A stretch of DNA of 37,085 bases. Origin: Paludibacteraceae bacterium (GTDB lineage: Bacteria > Bacteroidota > Bacteroidia > Bacteroidales > Paludibacteraceae). The notes under the pieces are model-generated. The model made no database searches. It saw only the letters and a program-made list of their open reading frames with translations, and was not told the origin of the DNA. The stretch covers positions 1-37,085 of the forward strand of contig JAGPGD010000016.1 of NCBI GenBank assembly GCA_018056165.1, read 5' to 3'. Positions 7,084 through 16,580 of the stretch are shown one piece after another (the first letter of the stretch is position 1; every line of letters starts with the position of its first letter). Both the position numbers and the translations under genes were made by a program.

Positions 7084-9876
7084 TTAGAATTTCAGATTGA
7101 TACCCAAAAGGAAAATAGTTCCCAAATTGTAAATTTGATTATTAAGGACAGAAGATTTTTTCTTTCCATTTTTTGTATATTCATAAGTTTGCTGAGTACG
7201 GAAATTTTGAGCCAGCAAATCCTTAATACCAAATTTCAACTCCACTTTTTGTCCAATTTTTTTATTGAAAGAAAAATCCAGTACATTTCGTGGCATTTCA
7301 TAAATATCGGGAATTACTACTTCGCCTTGATTGATTTGTGCAGCGACAAGAATTCGTTTCCCTATCAAATTGTAAACTAATGAAGAATTGATACCAGCTT
7401 TATCATTTTGATAAAACAAAGCAGCATTTACCACATAAGGTGATTGACCTTGCAATGGTCGATTCCGTTCATTTTGCTTATCAGAAAAATGTACTTGACT
7501 GAAAATATAAGATGCATTCAAATTAAGACTAAAATTTTTCAGCCATTTTTCAAGCGATTTTTTCAATTCCAGTTCAATACCGTAATCAACAGCACTTTGG
7601 GCATTTTTGAATGAAAATTCATTCCCTACTCCAATGTTTACCATTTCAATGGGATGTATGAAATTTTTATAAAATAAAGCCAGTGTGAACGTTTCATTCG
7701 GCGAAGGATAATTTTCAAATCGTAAATCTACATTATGAATGGTCGCATCTTTTAAATCTGGATTCCCTCTCACTGAAGTTTTTTCGGTAAAATCATAATA
7801 ACAAAAAGGAGAAATTTCGCGAAATTCTGGTCGGTTAATGGTATAAGCATAAGCCAAACGCAATAAACTTTTGTTCGTAAAATTAAAAGAAGTATTCAAA
7901 GAAGGGAAAAACCGAAAAGCTGGATTTTTTACCGTTACGGGCGAACTGGCATCGTAATAACCATTCAACAAAAGTCGATTGTATTCAGCACGAACACCGC
8001 CACTTAAAATAAATTTTTCTACAGGAATCGTTATTGAAAAATATCCTGCTGCTAGCAAATTTTTTGCCTTATAAGTATTTGCTACGTTGGTCTGTTCATC
8101 CACGCTGATAACTTTGCCATGACCCAGATAAGGTGCTGTAAACAAATCTTCAAAAGGAATCGAGTTGATTTGTTCATCCGAAAATGGACCATATTCTTTT
8201 CGATAAGCGATGCTACGCTCCGAAAAATTTCGAGTTTTATATTCTGTCAAAGCTCCAACTTTATAGGTTGGCAAAATTTTGCCGATTTTAATAGTATTTT
8301 CAAAATTTATGTTTGCTCCACTCAGATATTCGTGCGTGGTGGTAAAAAGTCTCCCTAATTCATTGATACTGGGCACATCAGGCAAAACATAAATATATGT
8401 TCCTTCAACCGCCTCTTTCATACTCCAATTTTGCCGATCAGGTTCCAATCGATTGGCATAGGAAAAATCAACGTTCCAGTCCAATTTCTTTTGATCTGAA
8501 TTTTGGAGTTGATGATTGCCACTTAACTGTCCTGAATAAATGGTTCTACTTGAATATTGATTGCTGAAATATTTAAAATTTCCCTGTCGGTAATTATTCC
8601 AGCCAAAAGTGTTGGATGTTTTATCTTCACCGATTTGATTCAGTAAATTTTTAAATTCTATTCGCGTTCCGTTTGTAGTTTGATAACCCCAATTGTGCAT
8701 AAGTCCCCATCTAAAATTGGTAGCATAAATATCTGCTGTGTAACGATACAAATAAATAGGCACTTCATTCATCGCATCAAATTGTTCATACATATTGTTG
8801 GTTATATTATCGCGAACCTGATTGGAAGCATTGTAAGAAAGGGAAGTAATGTTTCCTATTTTTGTACCATGATTCAAATTCCATTTTTTACCAATAGAAA
8901 ACTGAAATTTTTGTGCAGGAAAAGCTTTATAAGATTGTGCAACCCAATTACGATTCAATTGTAGAGCATAGGCATCCTGCACCGTAACAGGTAATAAATT
9001 AAGATCGGAAGGAAAATTTACTGGAAGCTCTCTTGCTTTGCTCTCTAATCCAATGATATCCAATGGTTTTGAAGGCAAATGATAGATATTTTTAAAAGTT
9101 GATTGATTGTTGTAACCAACACTATATTCAATGTTTAGAAAATTTCCTTCTGGGATATTTTTGGTAAATATTTTAATGAAAGCACCAGTAGCTTCTGCTG
9201 GCAATTCTGGAGAAGCAGACTTATAAGTAATGATGTGGTCAATCATGTTGCTGGGAACATTATCGAAAGAAAAAGCTTTTACATCGATTTCACTGCTGGG
9301 CGTTGGAGCATTGTTTAACCAGACATTATTATATCGTTGATTCAAGCCACGTACGACTACAAAACGATTTTCCTGAACCGTGATGCCCGGTACCCGTTTG
9401 ATAACTTCAGAAGCATCCGTATCAAGCGTTTTGCTAATTTGTTGGGAGGAAATTCCATTAACAATTTGAAGAGACGATTTCACTTCCCGTAACAGCGAAA
9501 GTTCTGTATCTGTACGAGGTTGAGCAACCACTTGAACACTTTGCAACACCAGCTCAGCTTCTTCCATTTCGATGGTTAAAACCGTAGGAATTCCATTTTG
9601 CACCTTTATTTTATTTAATTCTTGCGATTGGTATGAAACGTACGAAATTTTCAATGTATATTCGCCCGGTGACAGATTTTTTATTTGAAAATTTCCATCA
9701 ATATCTGTCGTTGTCCCCATTTTGGTGTTTTCTATCAAGACAGTAGCACCCACCAGCGGTTCTTTTGATTTTTTATCCAGAATTTTACCCATAATGCTAC
9801 TTTGAGCTTGTGCTAGAAAAGAAAAGAGAAAGAAAATAAAAATTGGAGTGATACGTAAAAATAAATTTGTTTTCAT
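7084..9876 (-). CDS. TonB-dependent outer-membrane receptor
   Basis: This is a 930-residue receptor for energised import across the outer membrane. It has a signal peptide (about 1-24, ending AQAQ), a CarboxypepD_reg N-terminal extension (about 28-112), a plug domain (about 130-245, with the RVPGITVQENRFVVVRGLNQRYN segment characteristic of plugs), then a long beta-barrel ending in the typical aromatic terminus (LGINLKF). No SusD partner is encoded. The lipoprotein downstream and the PhoB/PhoR-like pair further along are all on this strand. The start ATG is 24 bases after a TAnnTTTG element. The substrate cannot be read from sequence. A phosphate-starvation role is inferred from the two-component neighbours, and siderophore or peptide uptake remains possible. 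Confidence 0.88.
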   Translation of the reverse strand: MKTNLFLRITPIFIFFLFSFLAQAQSSIMGKILDKKSKEPLVGATVLIENTKMGTTTDIDGNFQIKNLSPGEYTLKISYVSYQSQELNKIKVQNGIPTVLTIEMEEAELVLQSVQVVAQPRTDTELSLLREVKSSLQIVNGISSQQISKTLDTDASEVIKRVPGITVQENRFVVVRGLNQRYNNVWLNNAPTPSSEIDVKAFSFDNVPSNMIDHIITYKSASPELPAEATGAFIKIFTKNIPEGNFLNIEYSVGYNNQSTFKNIYHLPSKPLDIIGLESKARELPVNFPSDLNLLPVTVQDAYALQLNRNWVAQSYKAFPAQKFQFSIGKKWNLNHGTKIGNITSLSYNASNQVRDNITNNMYEQFDAMNEVPIYLYRYTADIYATNFRWGLMHNWGYQTTNGTRIEFKNLLNQIGEDKTSNTFGWNNYRQGNFKYFSNQYSSRTIYSGQLSGNHQLQNSDQKKLDWNVDFSYANRLEPDRQNWSMKEAVEGTYIYVLPDVPSINELGRLFTTTHEYLSGANINFENTIKIGKILPTYKVGALTEYKTRNFSERSIAYRKEYGPFSDEQINSIPFEDLFTAPYLGHGKVISVDEQTNVANTYKAKNLLAAGYFSITIPVEKFILSGGVRAEYNRLLLNGYYDASSPVTVKNPAFRFFPSLNTSFNFTNKSLLRLAYAYTINRPEFREISPFCYYDFTEKTSVRGNPDLKDATIHNVDLRFENYPSPNETFTLALFYKNFIHPIEMVNIGVGNEFSFKNAQSAVDYGIELELKKSLEKWLKNFSLNLNASYIFSQVHFSDKQNERNRPLQGQSPYVVNAALFYQNDKAGINSSLVYNLIGKRILVAAQINQGEVVIPDIYEMPRNVLDFSFNKKIGQKVELKFGIKDLLAQNFRTQQTYEYTKNGKKKSSVLNNQIYNLGTIFLLGINLKF

Positions 9877-9899
9877 TGAATTTTAATTTTTTTACGCTG

Positions 9900-9907
9900 C
9901 AAAAGTA
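9900..9907 (-). promoter_or_regulatory. -7 element of the TonB-dependent receptor
   Basis: On the minus strand TACTTTTG matches TAnnTTTG, 24 bases before the ATG. A TTTG lies only 14 bases further upstream, too close for a standard -33 box. A single TTGTAAT half-site at 9946-9940 resembles those of the two putative Pho boxes. Confidence 0.55.
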
Positions 9908-10071
9908 CGACACGATTATTTCAAATTTGAGAAAAAAATATTACAAAGCGGTTTCTAAAAAGGACTGTTCAGGAGAGAAATATTATGGTAAAGATTTTTA
10001 TACTTCTCTATTTTAATAATTTTCTTTTATTGTTTTCAGAAACATATATCCCTTTATTTAACCAAATTCAT

Positions 10072-10079
10072 TAATTTTG
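10072..10079 (+). promoter_or_regulatory. -7 element of rlmD
   Basis: TAATTTTG matches TAnnTTTG and predicts transcription starting near 10085. This supports translation from the ATG at 10114 rather than the in-frame TTG at 10096. The -33 position shows only TTTA (10053-10056). Confidence 0.6.
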
Positions 10080-10113
10080 CAGAAAAATTTGGATTTTGAA
10101 TTCAGTACAACTG

Positions 10114-11520
10114 ATGAAAAAAAAGAAGCAGCTTCCCATTCTTGAAAAGGTAACGATTACTGATATTGGTGCCGAAGGTAAAGCTATTGCAAAAGTGAAC
10201 AATTGCGTAGTTTTTGTCCCTTATGTGGTGCCGGATGACGTGGTCGATTTGCAGGTTACACATAAGAAAAAAAATTACATGGAAGCCCGAGCTGTAAAAT
10301 TTCATCAATATTCTAATAAACGCTGTCAACCTGTTTGTCAACATTTTGGTATTTGCGGCGGTTGCAAGTGGCAAATGCTTCCTTATTCGGAACAATTATT
10401 TTATAAACAGAAACAGGTGGAAGATCATCTTTTACACATTGGCAAAATTCAATTTCCGCCTCTTTTACCTATTTTGCCATCAGATAAAACAGAATTTTAC
10501 CGAAACAAGCTGGAATTTGCCTTCTCAAATAAACGTTGGAAAACTTCAGAAGAAATGCAGCAACAAAAAAGTCTGAAAAATGAAAATGCTGTGGGATTTC
10601 ATATTCCAGGAAAATTTGACAAAGTACTGGACATTGAAAAATGCTGGCTGCAAGATGATATTTCTAACAAAATCAGAAATGAAATCAGAAGATACGCCAC
10701 GGAAAAAGGTTTTAGTTTTTTTGATCTTCGTCGTCAGGAAGGTTTTTTAAGAACAATGATCATACGAACTTCTTCAAATGGAGAGGTTATGGTTGTCATG
10801 ACTTTTTTTGAGGAAAACAAGAAATATCGTGAAAATTTGTTGCAACATCTTGCAGATACCTTTCCCCAGATTACTTCTCTTTTGTATGTAATTAATCCAA
10901 AAGCTAATGACACCATCACCGATCAGGAAATCAATATTTTCAAAGGAAAAGAATATATTTACGAAGCAATGGAAGATTTGAAATTTAAAATTGGTCCCAA
11001 ATCTTTTTTTCAGACTAATACTTTTCAAGCTTGTAAACTTTATCAAGTAGTAAAAAATTTTGCTCAATTAACAGGTAAGGAACTGGTATATGATTTATAT
11101 TCTGGAACTGGAACCATTGCCAATTTTATTGCTCGCCAATGTAAACAAGTTATTGGAATTGAATATGTTTCTGAAGCGGTAGAAGATGCCATAGCCAATT
11201 CTGATTTGAATCAAATTAAGAATACTTCTTTTTTTGCCGGCGATATGAAAAAAATTATGACACCTGAATTTATTCAACAACAAGGTCAGCCAGATGTAAT
11301 TATTACTGATCCGCCACGTGTTGGCATGCATGCAGACGTTATCAAAGCCATTCTTCAAACGCATGCCCAGCGAATAGTATATGTGAGTTGCAATTCTGCC
11401 ACACAAGCTCGTGATTTGAATTTAATGGATGCACAATATCGTGTTGCTGCTGTTCAACCTGTGGATATGTTTCCTCATACGCATCATGTTGAAAATGTAG
11501 TATTGCTTGAACATCGGTAA
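10114..11520 (+). CDS. rlmD: 23S rRNA (uracil-C5)-methyltransferase, RlmD/RumA family
   Basis: This SAM-dependent enzyme makes 5-methyluridine in 23S rRNA. From the ATG the protein has 468 residues: an N-terminal TRAM RNA-binding domain (about 10-68); an iron-sulfur cluster site with C75, C81 and C84 (the CGGC motif) and probably C177; and a C-terminal methyltransferase domain. That domain has the SAM motif DLYSGTGT, DPPRVGMH, and the catalytic cysteine in YVSCNSATQARDL. An in-frame TTG at 10096 would add six residues but lies about 11 bases from the predicted transcription start, so I prefer the ATG. Bacteroidota often have one such enzyme. RlmCD-like dual specificity (two uridines) cannot be excluded. 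A CstA-type transporter follows 56 bases later. Confidence 0.9.
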   Translation: MKKKKQLPILEKVTITDIGAEGKAIAKVNNCVVFVPYVVPDDVVDLQVTHKKKNYMEARAVKFHQYSNKRCQPVCQHFGICGGCKWQMLPYSEQLFYKQKQVEDHLLHIGKIQFPPLLPILPSDKTEFYRNKLEFAFSNKRWKTSEEMQQQKSLKNENAVGFHIPGKFDKVLDIEKCWLQDDISNKIRNEIRRYATEKGFSFFDLRRQEGFLRTMIIRTSSNGEVMVVMTFFEENKKYRENLLQHLADTFPQITSLLYVINPKANDTITDQEINIFKGKEYIYEAMEDLKFKIGPKSFFQTNTFQACKLYQVVKNFAQLTGKELVYDLYSGTGTIANFIARQCKQVIGIEYVSEAVEDAIANSDLNQIKNTSFFAGDMKKIMTPEFIQQQGQPDVIITDPPRVGMHADVIKAILQTHAQRIVYVSCNSATQARDLNLMDAQYRVAAVQPVDMFPHTHHVENVVLLEHR

Positions 11521-11576
11521 ACAAAATATTTTAAATATACTTGAATAAAACTTATAGCTTAAATTTTTAAATTATC

Positions 11577-13037
11577 ATGATTAGTTTTTTTATTTCCATT
11601 GGACTTTTAATAGCAGGTTATTTTATTTATGGAAAAATTGCTGAACGTATTTTTGGCATTGATCCCAACAGACCTACTCCTGCTCTTGCCAATCCTGATG
11701 GCGTAGATTATATTCCTTTGCCATGGTGGCGGGTATTTTTGATCCAATTTTTAAACATTGCTGGTTTAGGACCTATCTTTGGTGCAATTATGGGTATTAT
11801 GTTTGGCGAATCAGCTTTTTTATGGATTGTATTTGGAACCATTTTCGCTGGTGGAGTTCATGATTATCTTTCTGGTATGATGTCCATTCGTAACAATGGT
11901 GCAAGTTTGCCTGAATTGGTAGGAAATGAACTGGGAAATGGCATCAAGCAATTTATGAGGGTTTTTTCGCTGGCTTTGATGATACTGGTAGGTGCAGTTT
12001 TTGTTTCAGGTCCTGCACAACTTCTGGCAAATTTTACTCCTCATGCTATTAATGTAAGTGGATGGATTGTAATTGTATTTACCTATTATATTTTAGCTAC
12101 TCTGTTGCCCATTGATAAAATTATTGCTAAAATTTATCCATTTTTTGGTTTTGTATTATTATTTATGGCTATTGGAATTTTTTTAGCTCTTATACTCAAT
12201 AAAGCTCCTATCCCGGAATTCACCGAAGGATTTGCCAATCTTCATCCTAATAAGTTACCTATTTTCCCTATTATGTTTGTTTCCATTGCTTGTGGTGCTA
12301 TTTCAGGATTTCATGCAACCCAATCTCCACTTATGGCTCGCTGTATTCAAAATGAAAAATTAGGACGTCGTATTTTTTATGGTAGTATGGTTGCCGAAGG
12401 AATTGTAGCTTTAATTTGGGCTGCAGCAGCTTCCAGTTTTTTTGGTTCCATTCAAGGATTACAAGAATATCTGGGAACTCTTCCGGCTACTGCTAATAAA
12501 CCTGCAGTGGTGGTAGATCGTATTTGTAGAGATTGGCTGGGAAATATTGGAGGAGTTATAACATTATTAGGTGTAATAGCAGCTCCACTCACTTCAGGCG
12601 ATACGGCATTGCGTTCAGCGCGACTGATTGTAGCTGACTTTATTCATCTGGAACAAAAATCTTGGAAAAAAAGGTTGATGATTTCTATTCCTATCTTCAT
12701 TTTGACTTTTATTGTCCTACAAATTAATTTTGATGCTTTGTGGAGATATTTTGCTTGGTGCAACCAAACATTGGCTGTTTTTACGCTTTGGTCTATCACT
12801 GTTTATCTGGCAAAAAGGCACAAGGGTTATTGGATTTCTCTTATCCCAGCAGTATTTATGACGTGCGTTAGTGTAAGTTATATTTGCATTGCACCTGAAG
12901 GATTTCAATTACCTCAGCATCTTTCTTATCTTATCAGTGCAATTGCTTGTGTTGTGGTTATATTTTTCTTTTATCGTTTTATTTACCTTAATAAGGAAAA
13001 ATTATTAACTGAAAATCAATTATTTAATAAAAAATGA
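11577..13037 (+). CDS. cstA: CstA-family transporter (carbon starvation protein A)
   Basis: This is a 486-residue inner-membrane protein with about 12-13 hydrophobic segments. CstA-family hallmarks are YGKIAERIFGID near the N-terminus, the PLPWWRVFLIQFLNIAGLGPIFGAIMG segment, GGVHDYLSGMMSIRNNG, and FHATQSPLMARC. The family imports peptides, and some members import pyruvate, during carbon limitation. The protein is shorter than the roughly 700-residue E. coli CstA; short forms are common in Bacteroidota. No promoter is seen in the 56-base gap after rlmD, so it may be read from the rlmD promoter. The substrate is not determinable here. Confidence 0.88.
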   Translation: MISFFISIGLLIAGYFIYGKIAERIFGIDPNRPTPALANPDGVDYIPLPWWRVFLIQFLNIAGLGPIFGAIMGIMFGESAFLWIVFGTIFAGGVHDYLSGMMSIRNNGASLPELVGNELGNGIKQFMRVFSLALMILVGAVFVSGPAQLLANFTPHAINVSGWIVIVFTYYILATLLPIDKIIAKIYPFFGFVLLFMAIGIFLALILNKAPIPEFTEGFANLHPNKLPIFPIMFVSIACGAISGFHATQSPLMARCIQNEKLGRRIFYGSMVAEGIVALIWAAAASSFFGSIQGLQEYLGTLPATANKPAVVVDRICRDWLGNIGGVITLLGVIAAPLTSGDTALRSARLIVADFIHLEQKSWKKRLMISIPIFILTFIVLQINFDALWRYFAWCNQTLAVFTLWSITVYLAKRHKGYWISLIPAVFMTCVSVSYICIAPEGFQLPQHLSYLISAIACVVVIFFFYRFIYLNKEKLLTENQLFNKK

Positions 13038-13222
13038 TTCAAAAAAGTTCAAAATTGAATCTTTCTCGTTGAAAATTGACTAATTTTACATTTTTTTTAA
13101 CAGTACAAAAAGTACTTTCTAAAAAGCAGTATTACTGTAATTGCTTATTTTTCGCAAAGAATGAAAAAGACATTCTATGAAAAAGCAAATAAAATAATTT
13201 TTTTTTAAATACCTAAACAGAT
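13038..13222. other. 185-base intergenic spacer between cstA and the acetyltransferase
   Basis: This AT-rich spacer has a short inverted repeat AGTAC-aaaaa-GTACT near 13102-13116. No good TAnnTTTG element or strong terminator is seen. Confidence 0.4.
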
Positions 13223-14350
13223 ATGGCGATAACTGTTCGAGAAGTAACTACTAAAAAACAATTAAAACAATTTGTGTGGTTTGGCATCAATTTGTATAAA
13301 AATAACAAGTATGCTGCTCCTCCTTTGTTTATAGATGATTATACCAATTTAACCAAAGGGAAAAATCCTTCACTGGATTTTTGCGAAGCTGCTTATTTTT
13401 TAGCTCACGATGAGAAAAACAAAATAGTGGGTAGAATTGCAATGATTATTAATCCTGTTGCTAATGAAACCTGGAATCAGAAAAATGCACGTTTTGGTTG
13501 GATAGACTTTATAGACGATTACAATGTTTCCAAAGCTCTCTTTGATACTGCTGTAACGTGGGCAAAATCCAAAGGGATGAAAGCTATTCATGGACCCCTT
13601 GGTTTTACTGATTTTGATCACGAAGGGACATTGATTGAAGGTTTTGACCGTTTAGGCACATTGGCAACTATTTATAATTATCCTTATTATCCTGAACATA
13701 TTCAACGATATGGCTTTGTAAAAGATGTAGACTGGTTGGAATTTTTAATTACCATTCCCAATAAATTTCCTGAAAAATATTTCAGAATTGCTGAACTTGT
13801 TAAAGAAAAATATCATCTTACTCCCAAAAAGTTTAAAAATCGCAAATATTTAGTCGAGAAATACGGAGATAAAGTTTTTGATTTACTGAACACTTGTTAT
13901 GAAGGTTTATATGGTTTTACAAAATTAAACGATGCACAAAAGAAATTCTATATCAAACTCTATTTTAGTTTTTTTCGTTTAGATACAGTTTCCATTGTTA
14001 CTGACGAAAACGATGAAGTAATAGCATTGGGAATAGCTATGCCCAGCTTGACGAAAGCTCTTCAGAAAGCAAAAGGAAGGCTTTTCCCGCTTGGATGGTT
14101 CTATCTATGGAGAGCAATTCAAAAAAATGACATTGTTGATTTATATTTAATGGCTGTACATCCTCGTTATCAAAATAAAGGAGTTAATTCCATAATATTT
14201 GCTGAATTGATGCCGAAATTTGCTAAAAATGGTTATAAATTTGCTGAAAGCAATCCGGAATTAGAAACAAATGTACGGGTTATGAATCAATGGGAAAATT
14301 TTGAATATATCAATCATAAAAAAAGAAGAGCTTATAGACTTGAAATATAA
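13223..14350 (+). CDS. GNAT-fold acetyltransferase-like protein (YghO-like)
   Basis: This is a 375-residue cytoplasmic protein. The C-terminal half carries a GNAT-like acetyl-CoA region: DLYLMAVHPRYQNKGVNSII has the V-x-P-x-(Y/R)-x-x-K-G-(V/I) arrangement of motif A. A diverged N-terminal half contains HGPLGFTDFDHEGTLIEGFD, a conserved block in this family of large uncharacterised acetyltransferase-like proteins. No signal peptide is present. The acceptor is unknown. It lies alone between spacers, with an AT-rich hairpin after its stop. Confidence 0.7.
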   Translation: MAITVREVTTKKQLKQFVWFGINLYKNNKYAAPPLFIDDYTNLTKGKNPSLDFCEAAYFLAHDEKNKIVGRIAMIINPVANETWNQKNARFGWIDFIDDYNVSKALFDTAVTWAKSKGMKAIHGPLGFTDFDHEGTLIEGFDRLGTLATIYNYPYYPEHIQRYGFVKDVDWLEFLITIPNKFPEKYFRIAELVKEKYHLTPKKFKNRKYLVEKYGDKVFDLLNTCYEGLYGFTKLNDAQKKFYIKLYFSFFRLDTVSIVTDENDEVIALGIAMPSLTKALQKAKGRLFPLGWFYLWRAIQKNDIVDLYLMAVHPRYQNKGVNSIIFAELMPKFAKNGYKFAESNPELETNVRVMNQWENFEYINHKKRRAYRLEI

Positions 14351-14376
14351 AATATCTCTCGTATAAAATATTTTTT
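14349..14376 (+). terminator. Weak terminator after the acetyltransferase
   Basis: A 7-bp A/T-only stem AAAATAT/ATATTTT (14349-14355 with 14368-14374) is followed by further T residues. It starts at the stop codon. Its stability is low. Confidence 0.35.
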
Positions 14377-14410
14377 CAATTCAGAAAATTTTGATGAAGA
14401 CTCCACACGT

Positions 14411-14440
14411 CCACTTTAACTTTAAAAAGTTTGAATGTGG
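14411..14440 (+). promoter_or_regulatory. Inverted repeat upstream of nadB
   Basis: A core AACTTT-aa-AAAGTT (14418-14431) is flanked by CCAC (14411-14414) and GTGG (14437-14440), giving a nested, slightly asymmetric inverted repeat about 45 bases before nadB. It overlaps a degenerate -7-like TAACTTTA. It could be an operator or a leader hairpin; no known regulator is recognised. Confidence 0.35.
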
Positions 14441-14484
14441 TGAAGCCCAATTATAATGTACTTTTGATTTAAAATTAGATTATT

Positions 14485-16059
14485 ATGACACGTAAATTCG
14501 ATTTTTTAGTAATTGGTGGAGGGATTGCTGGGATCAGCTTTGCTCTTAAAGTTGCTCCTTATGGAAAAGTAGCCTTGCTTTGTAAAACAACATTAGAGGA
14601 ATCCAATACGTCGCTTGCCCAGGGAGGAATGGCGGCCGTTTTTTATCCTCCCGATAGTTTTGAAAAACATATTCAAGACACTTTAATTTCCGGAGATGGA
14701 CTCTGCAATATTGAAGCTGTGAAAAAAGTCGTTTATAATGCCCCTGAACAAATCAAACAACTGATTGAATGGGGTGTACAATTCGATAAAACAAAAGATG
14801 GAAAATTTGATCTTCACCGAGAAGGTGGACATTCAGAATTCAGAATTCTTCACAAAAAAGATTATACAGGTTATGAAATTCAAAAAAAATTAAATGAACG
14901 GGTTCGAAATACTCCAAATATTGAAATTTTTGAACATCATTTTGCCATTGATATACTTACACAACATCATTTAGGCGAAATAGTGACTCATCATACTCCT
15001 AATATTGAATGTTATGGTGCTTATGTGCTGGACGAAACCAACGATGAAATTCATACGTTTTTATCTAAAGTCACTTTGCTGGCAACAGGAGGAATTGGCG
15101 GTGCCTATCTTACATCTACCAATCCACCTATTGCAACTGGTGATGGAATAGCAATGGTTCATCGTGCTCGTGGCGTGATAAAAGATATGGAATTTGTTCA
15201 ATTTCATCCAACTGCCCTTTATCAACCGGGTGTAAAACCTTCTTTTTTGATCTCGGAAGCTATAAGAGGTTATGGTGCTGTGTTACGTACTAAAGATGGA
15301 AATGAATTTATGTATAAATATGACGAAAGAAAAGAACTTGCACCGCGCGATATTGTAGCAAGAGCTATTGATAACGAAATGAAACTCCGTGGGGATGAAT
15401 ATGTTTATTTAGATGTGACCCATAAAGATCCAAAAGAAACAAAAAAGCAGTTTCCGCTTATTTATAAACGTTGTCGTGAATTAGGTATCAATATCACGAA
15501 GGATTACATTCCAGTAACTCCTACCCAACATTATTTATGCGGAGGAATCGCTGTGGATTTGGATGCCCGTTCATCCATCAATAGGCTGTATGCAGCAGGT
15601 GAATGTTCTTGCACCGGTTTGCACGGAGCCAATCGGCTGGCTTCCAACTCATTGATTGAAGCCATTGTATATGCAGATGCCGCTGCCAAAGATGCAATAA
15701 AACAAGTGAATTCTTTTTCGTTTAAAGAAGGTATTCCCGACTGGAACGACGAAGGAACAACTTATCCTGAAGAAATGGTGCTGATTACCCAAAGTGTCAG
15801 AGAAGTGGAGCAAATTATGAATACTTATGTAGGAATTGTTCGTTCCAATTTACGTTTGAAGAGAGCCATGACTCGGCTGGAAATTTTGTTCCGTGAAACA
15901 GAAGACTTATTTGACCGCTCAGTTGTTTCACGTCAAATTTGCGAACTAAGAAATATTATTAGTGTCTCTTATCTTATTATAAAACAAGCAACTTTCCGAA
16001 AAGAGAGCCGCGGTTTGCATTACAACATTGATTATCCATATCATGCCGATACCGTGTGA
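14485..16059 (+). CDS. nadB: L-aspartate oxidase
   Basis: This FAD enzyme oxidises L-aspartate to iminoaspartate, the first step of de novo NAD synthesis. It is 524 residues, the usual length. The N-terminal FAD-binding motif is VIGGGIAGISFAL (GxGxxG variant). Family blocks follow in order: TSLAQGGMAA, HREGGHSEFRILH, TGGIGGAYLTSTNPP, MEFVQFHPTAL, TPTQHYLCGGIAVD and GLHGANRLASNSLIEA. The QHYLCGGI and active-site regions distinguish it as NadB or a close relative of the fumarate reductase flavoproteins. No nadA or nadC lies nearby, so the pathway is split in this genome. An inverted repeat upstream may be a control site. Confidence 0.93.
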   Translation: MTRKFDFLVIGGGIAGISFALKVAPYGKVALLCKTTLEESNTSLAQGGMAAVFYPPDSFEKHIQDTLISGDGLCNIEAVKKVVYNAPEQIKQLIEWGVQFDKTKDGKFDLHREGGHSEFRILHKKDYTGYEIQKKLNERVRNTPNIEIFEHHFAIDILTQHHLGEIVTHHTPNIECYGAYVLDETNDEIHTFLSKVTLLATGGIGGAYLTSTNPPIATGDGIAMVHRARGVIKDMEFVQFHPTALYQPGVKPSFLISEAIRGYGAVLRTKDGNEFMYKYDERKELAPRDIVARAIDNEMKLRGDEYVYLDVTHKDPKETKKQFPLIYKRCRELGINITKDYIPVTPTQHYLCGGIAVDLDARSSINRLYAAGECSCTGLHGANRLASNSLIEAIVYADAAAKDAIKQVNSFSFKEGIPDWNDEGTTYPEEMVLITQSVREVEQIMNTYVGIVRSNLRLKRAMTRLEILFRETEDLFDRSVVSRQICELRNIISVSYLIIKQATFRKESRGLHYNIDYPYHADTV

Positions 16060-16113
16060 ACAACTCGTCTCTTTCTTTTGTTATTAAAATAGCAAAAAGA
16101 ATAGTATTACAGA

Positions 16114-16497
16114 ATGAAACAAGTGTTGTTAATATTATTGGGATGTTTATTTATTCTAAAAATAGAAGCAAACTCCTATTTTCAGGACAAATCTCATTCA
16201 CTGAACTATCCTCAAAATGTGAAAGTTGATGTTACTTCTCTCAATTGGATGAAATTAAGTAATGATTCCAGCGAAAACGAAGGTCCTCTAACAGGAAATC
16301 CTGTAAGTTTTTCAACTACATCTGAAGGAATTTATCTTACTTTGAGAAATGGAAAGTACGACGTTCAGTTGTTTGCTCTGACAGGACAATTATTATGGAG
16401 TGGCAATCTTGTTCAAGGACGATTTTTTATTCCAGTTCGTCAAGGAATTTATTTTTTACGTATCAATGGGAAAAGTTATAAAGTAATATGTAAATAA
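16114..16497 (+). CDS. Small secreted protein resembling a free-standing T9SS C-terminal domain
   Basis: This is a 127-residue protein with a signal peptide (about 1-19, ending in IEANS). The last 50 residues look like a type A T9SS sorting domain: LRNGKYDVQLFALTGQLLWSG, then QGRFFIPVRQGIYFLRINGK and the basic end SYKVICK. This follows the usual pattern of a strand, L-x-G-x-x-(L/V), a G-I-Y-x-x-(K/R) strand and a short basic tail. Almost nothing precedes this domain except a 50-residue Ser/Asn-rich stretch without recognisable fold. It could be a tiny surface protein, a decayed remnant of a larger secreted protein, or an adaptor. It starts 54 bases after nadB and may be co-transcribed with it. 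Confidence 0.6.
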   Translation: MKQVLLILLGCLFILKIEANSYFQDKSHSLNYPQNVKVDVTSLNWMKLSNDSSENEGPLTGNPVSFSTTSEGIYLTLRNGKYDVQLFALTGQLLWSGNLVQGRFFIPVRQGIYFLRINGKSYKVICK

Positions 16498-16580
16498 TTA
16501 GCACTTTAAATTTAATAAGGAATAATTCAAAATAAGTATTTAGCTTAAAAAAATTGACCTATCCAAATCATTAAATCTTT

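Noticed and set aside
10096..10113. TTG start adding six residues to RlmD
   Set aside because: It lies about 11 bases from the predicted transcription start; the ATG at 10114 has a normal leader and begins the conserved region.
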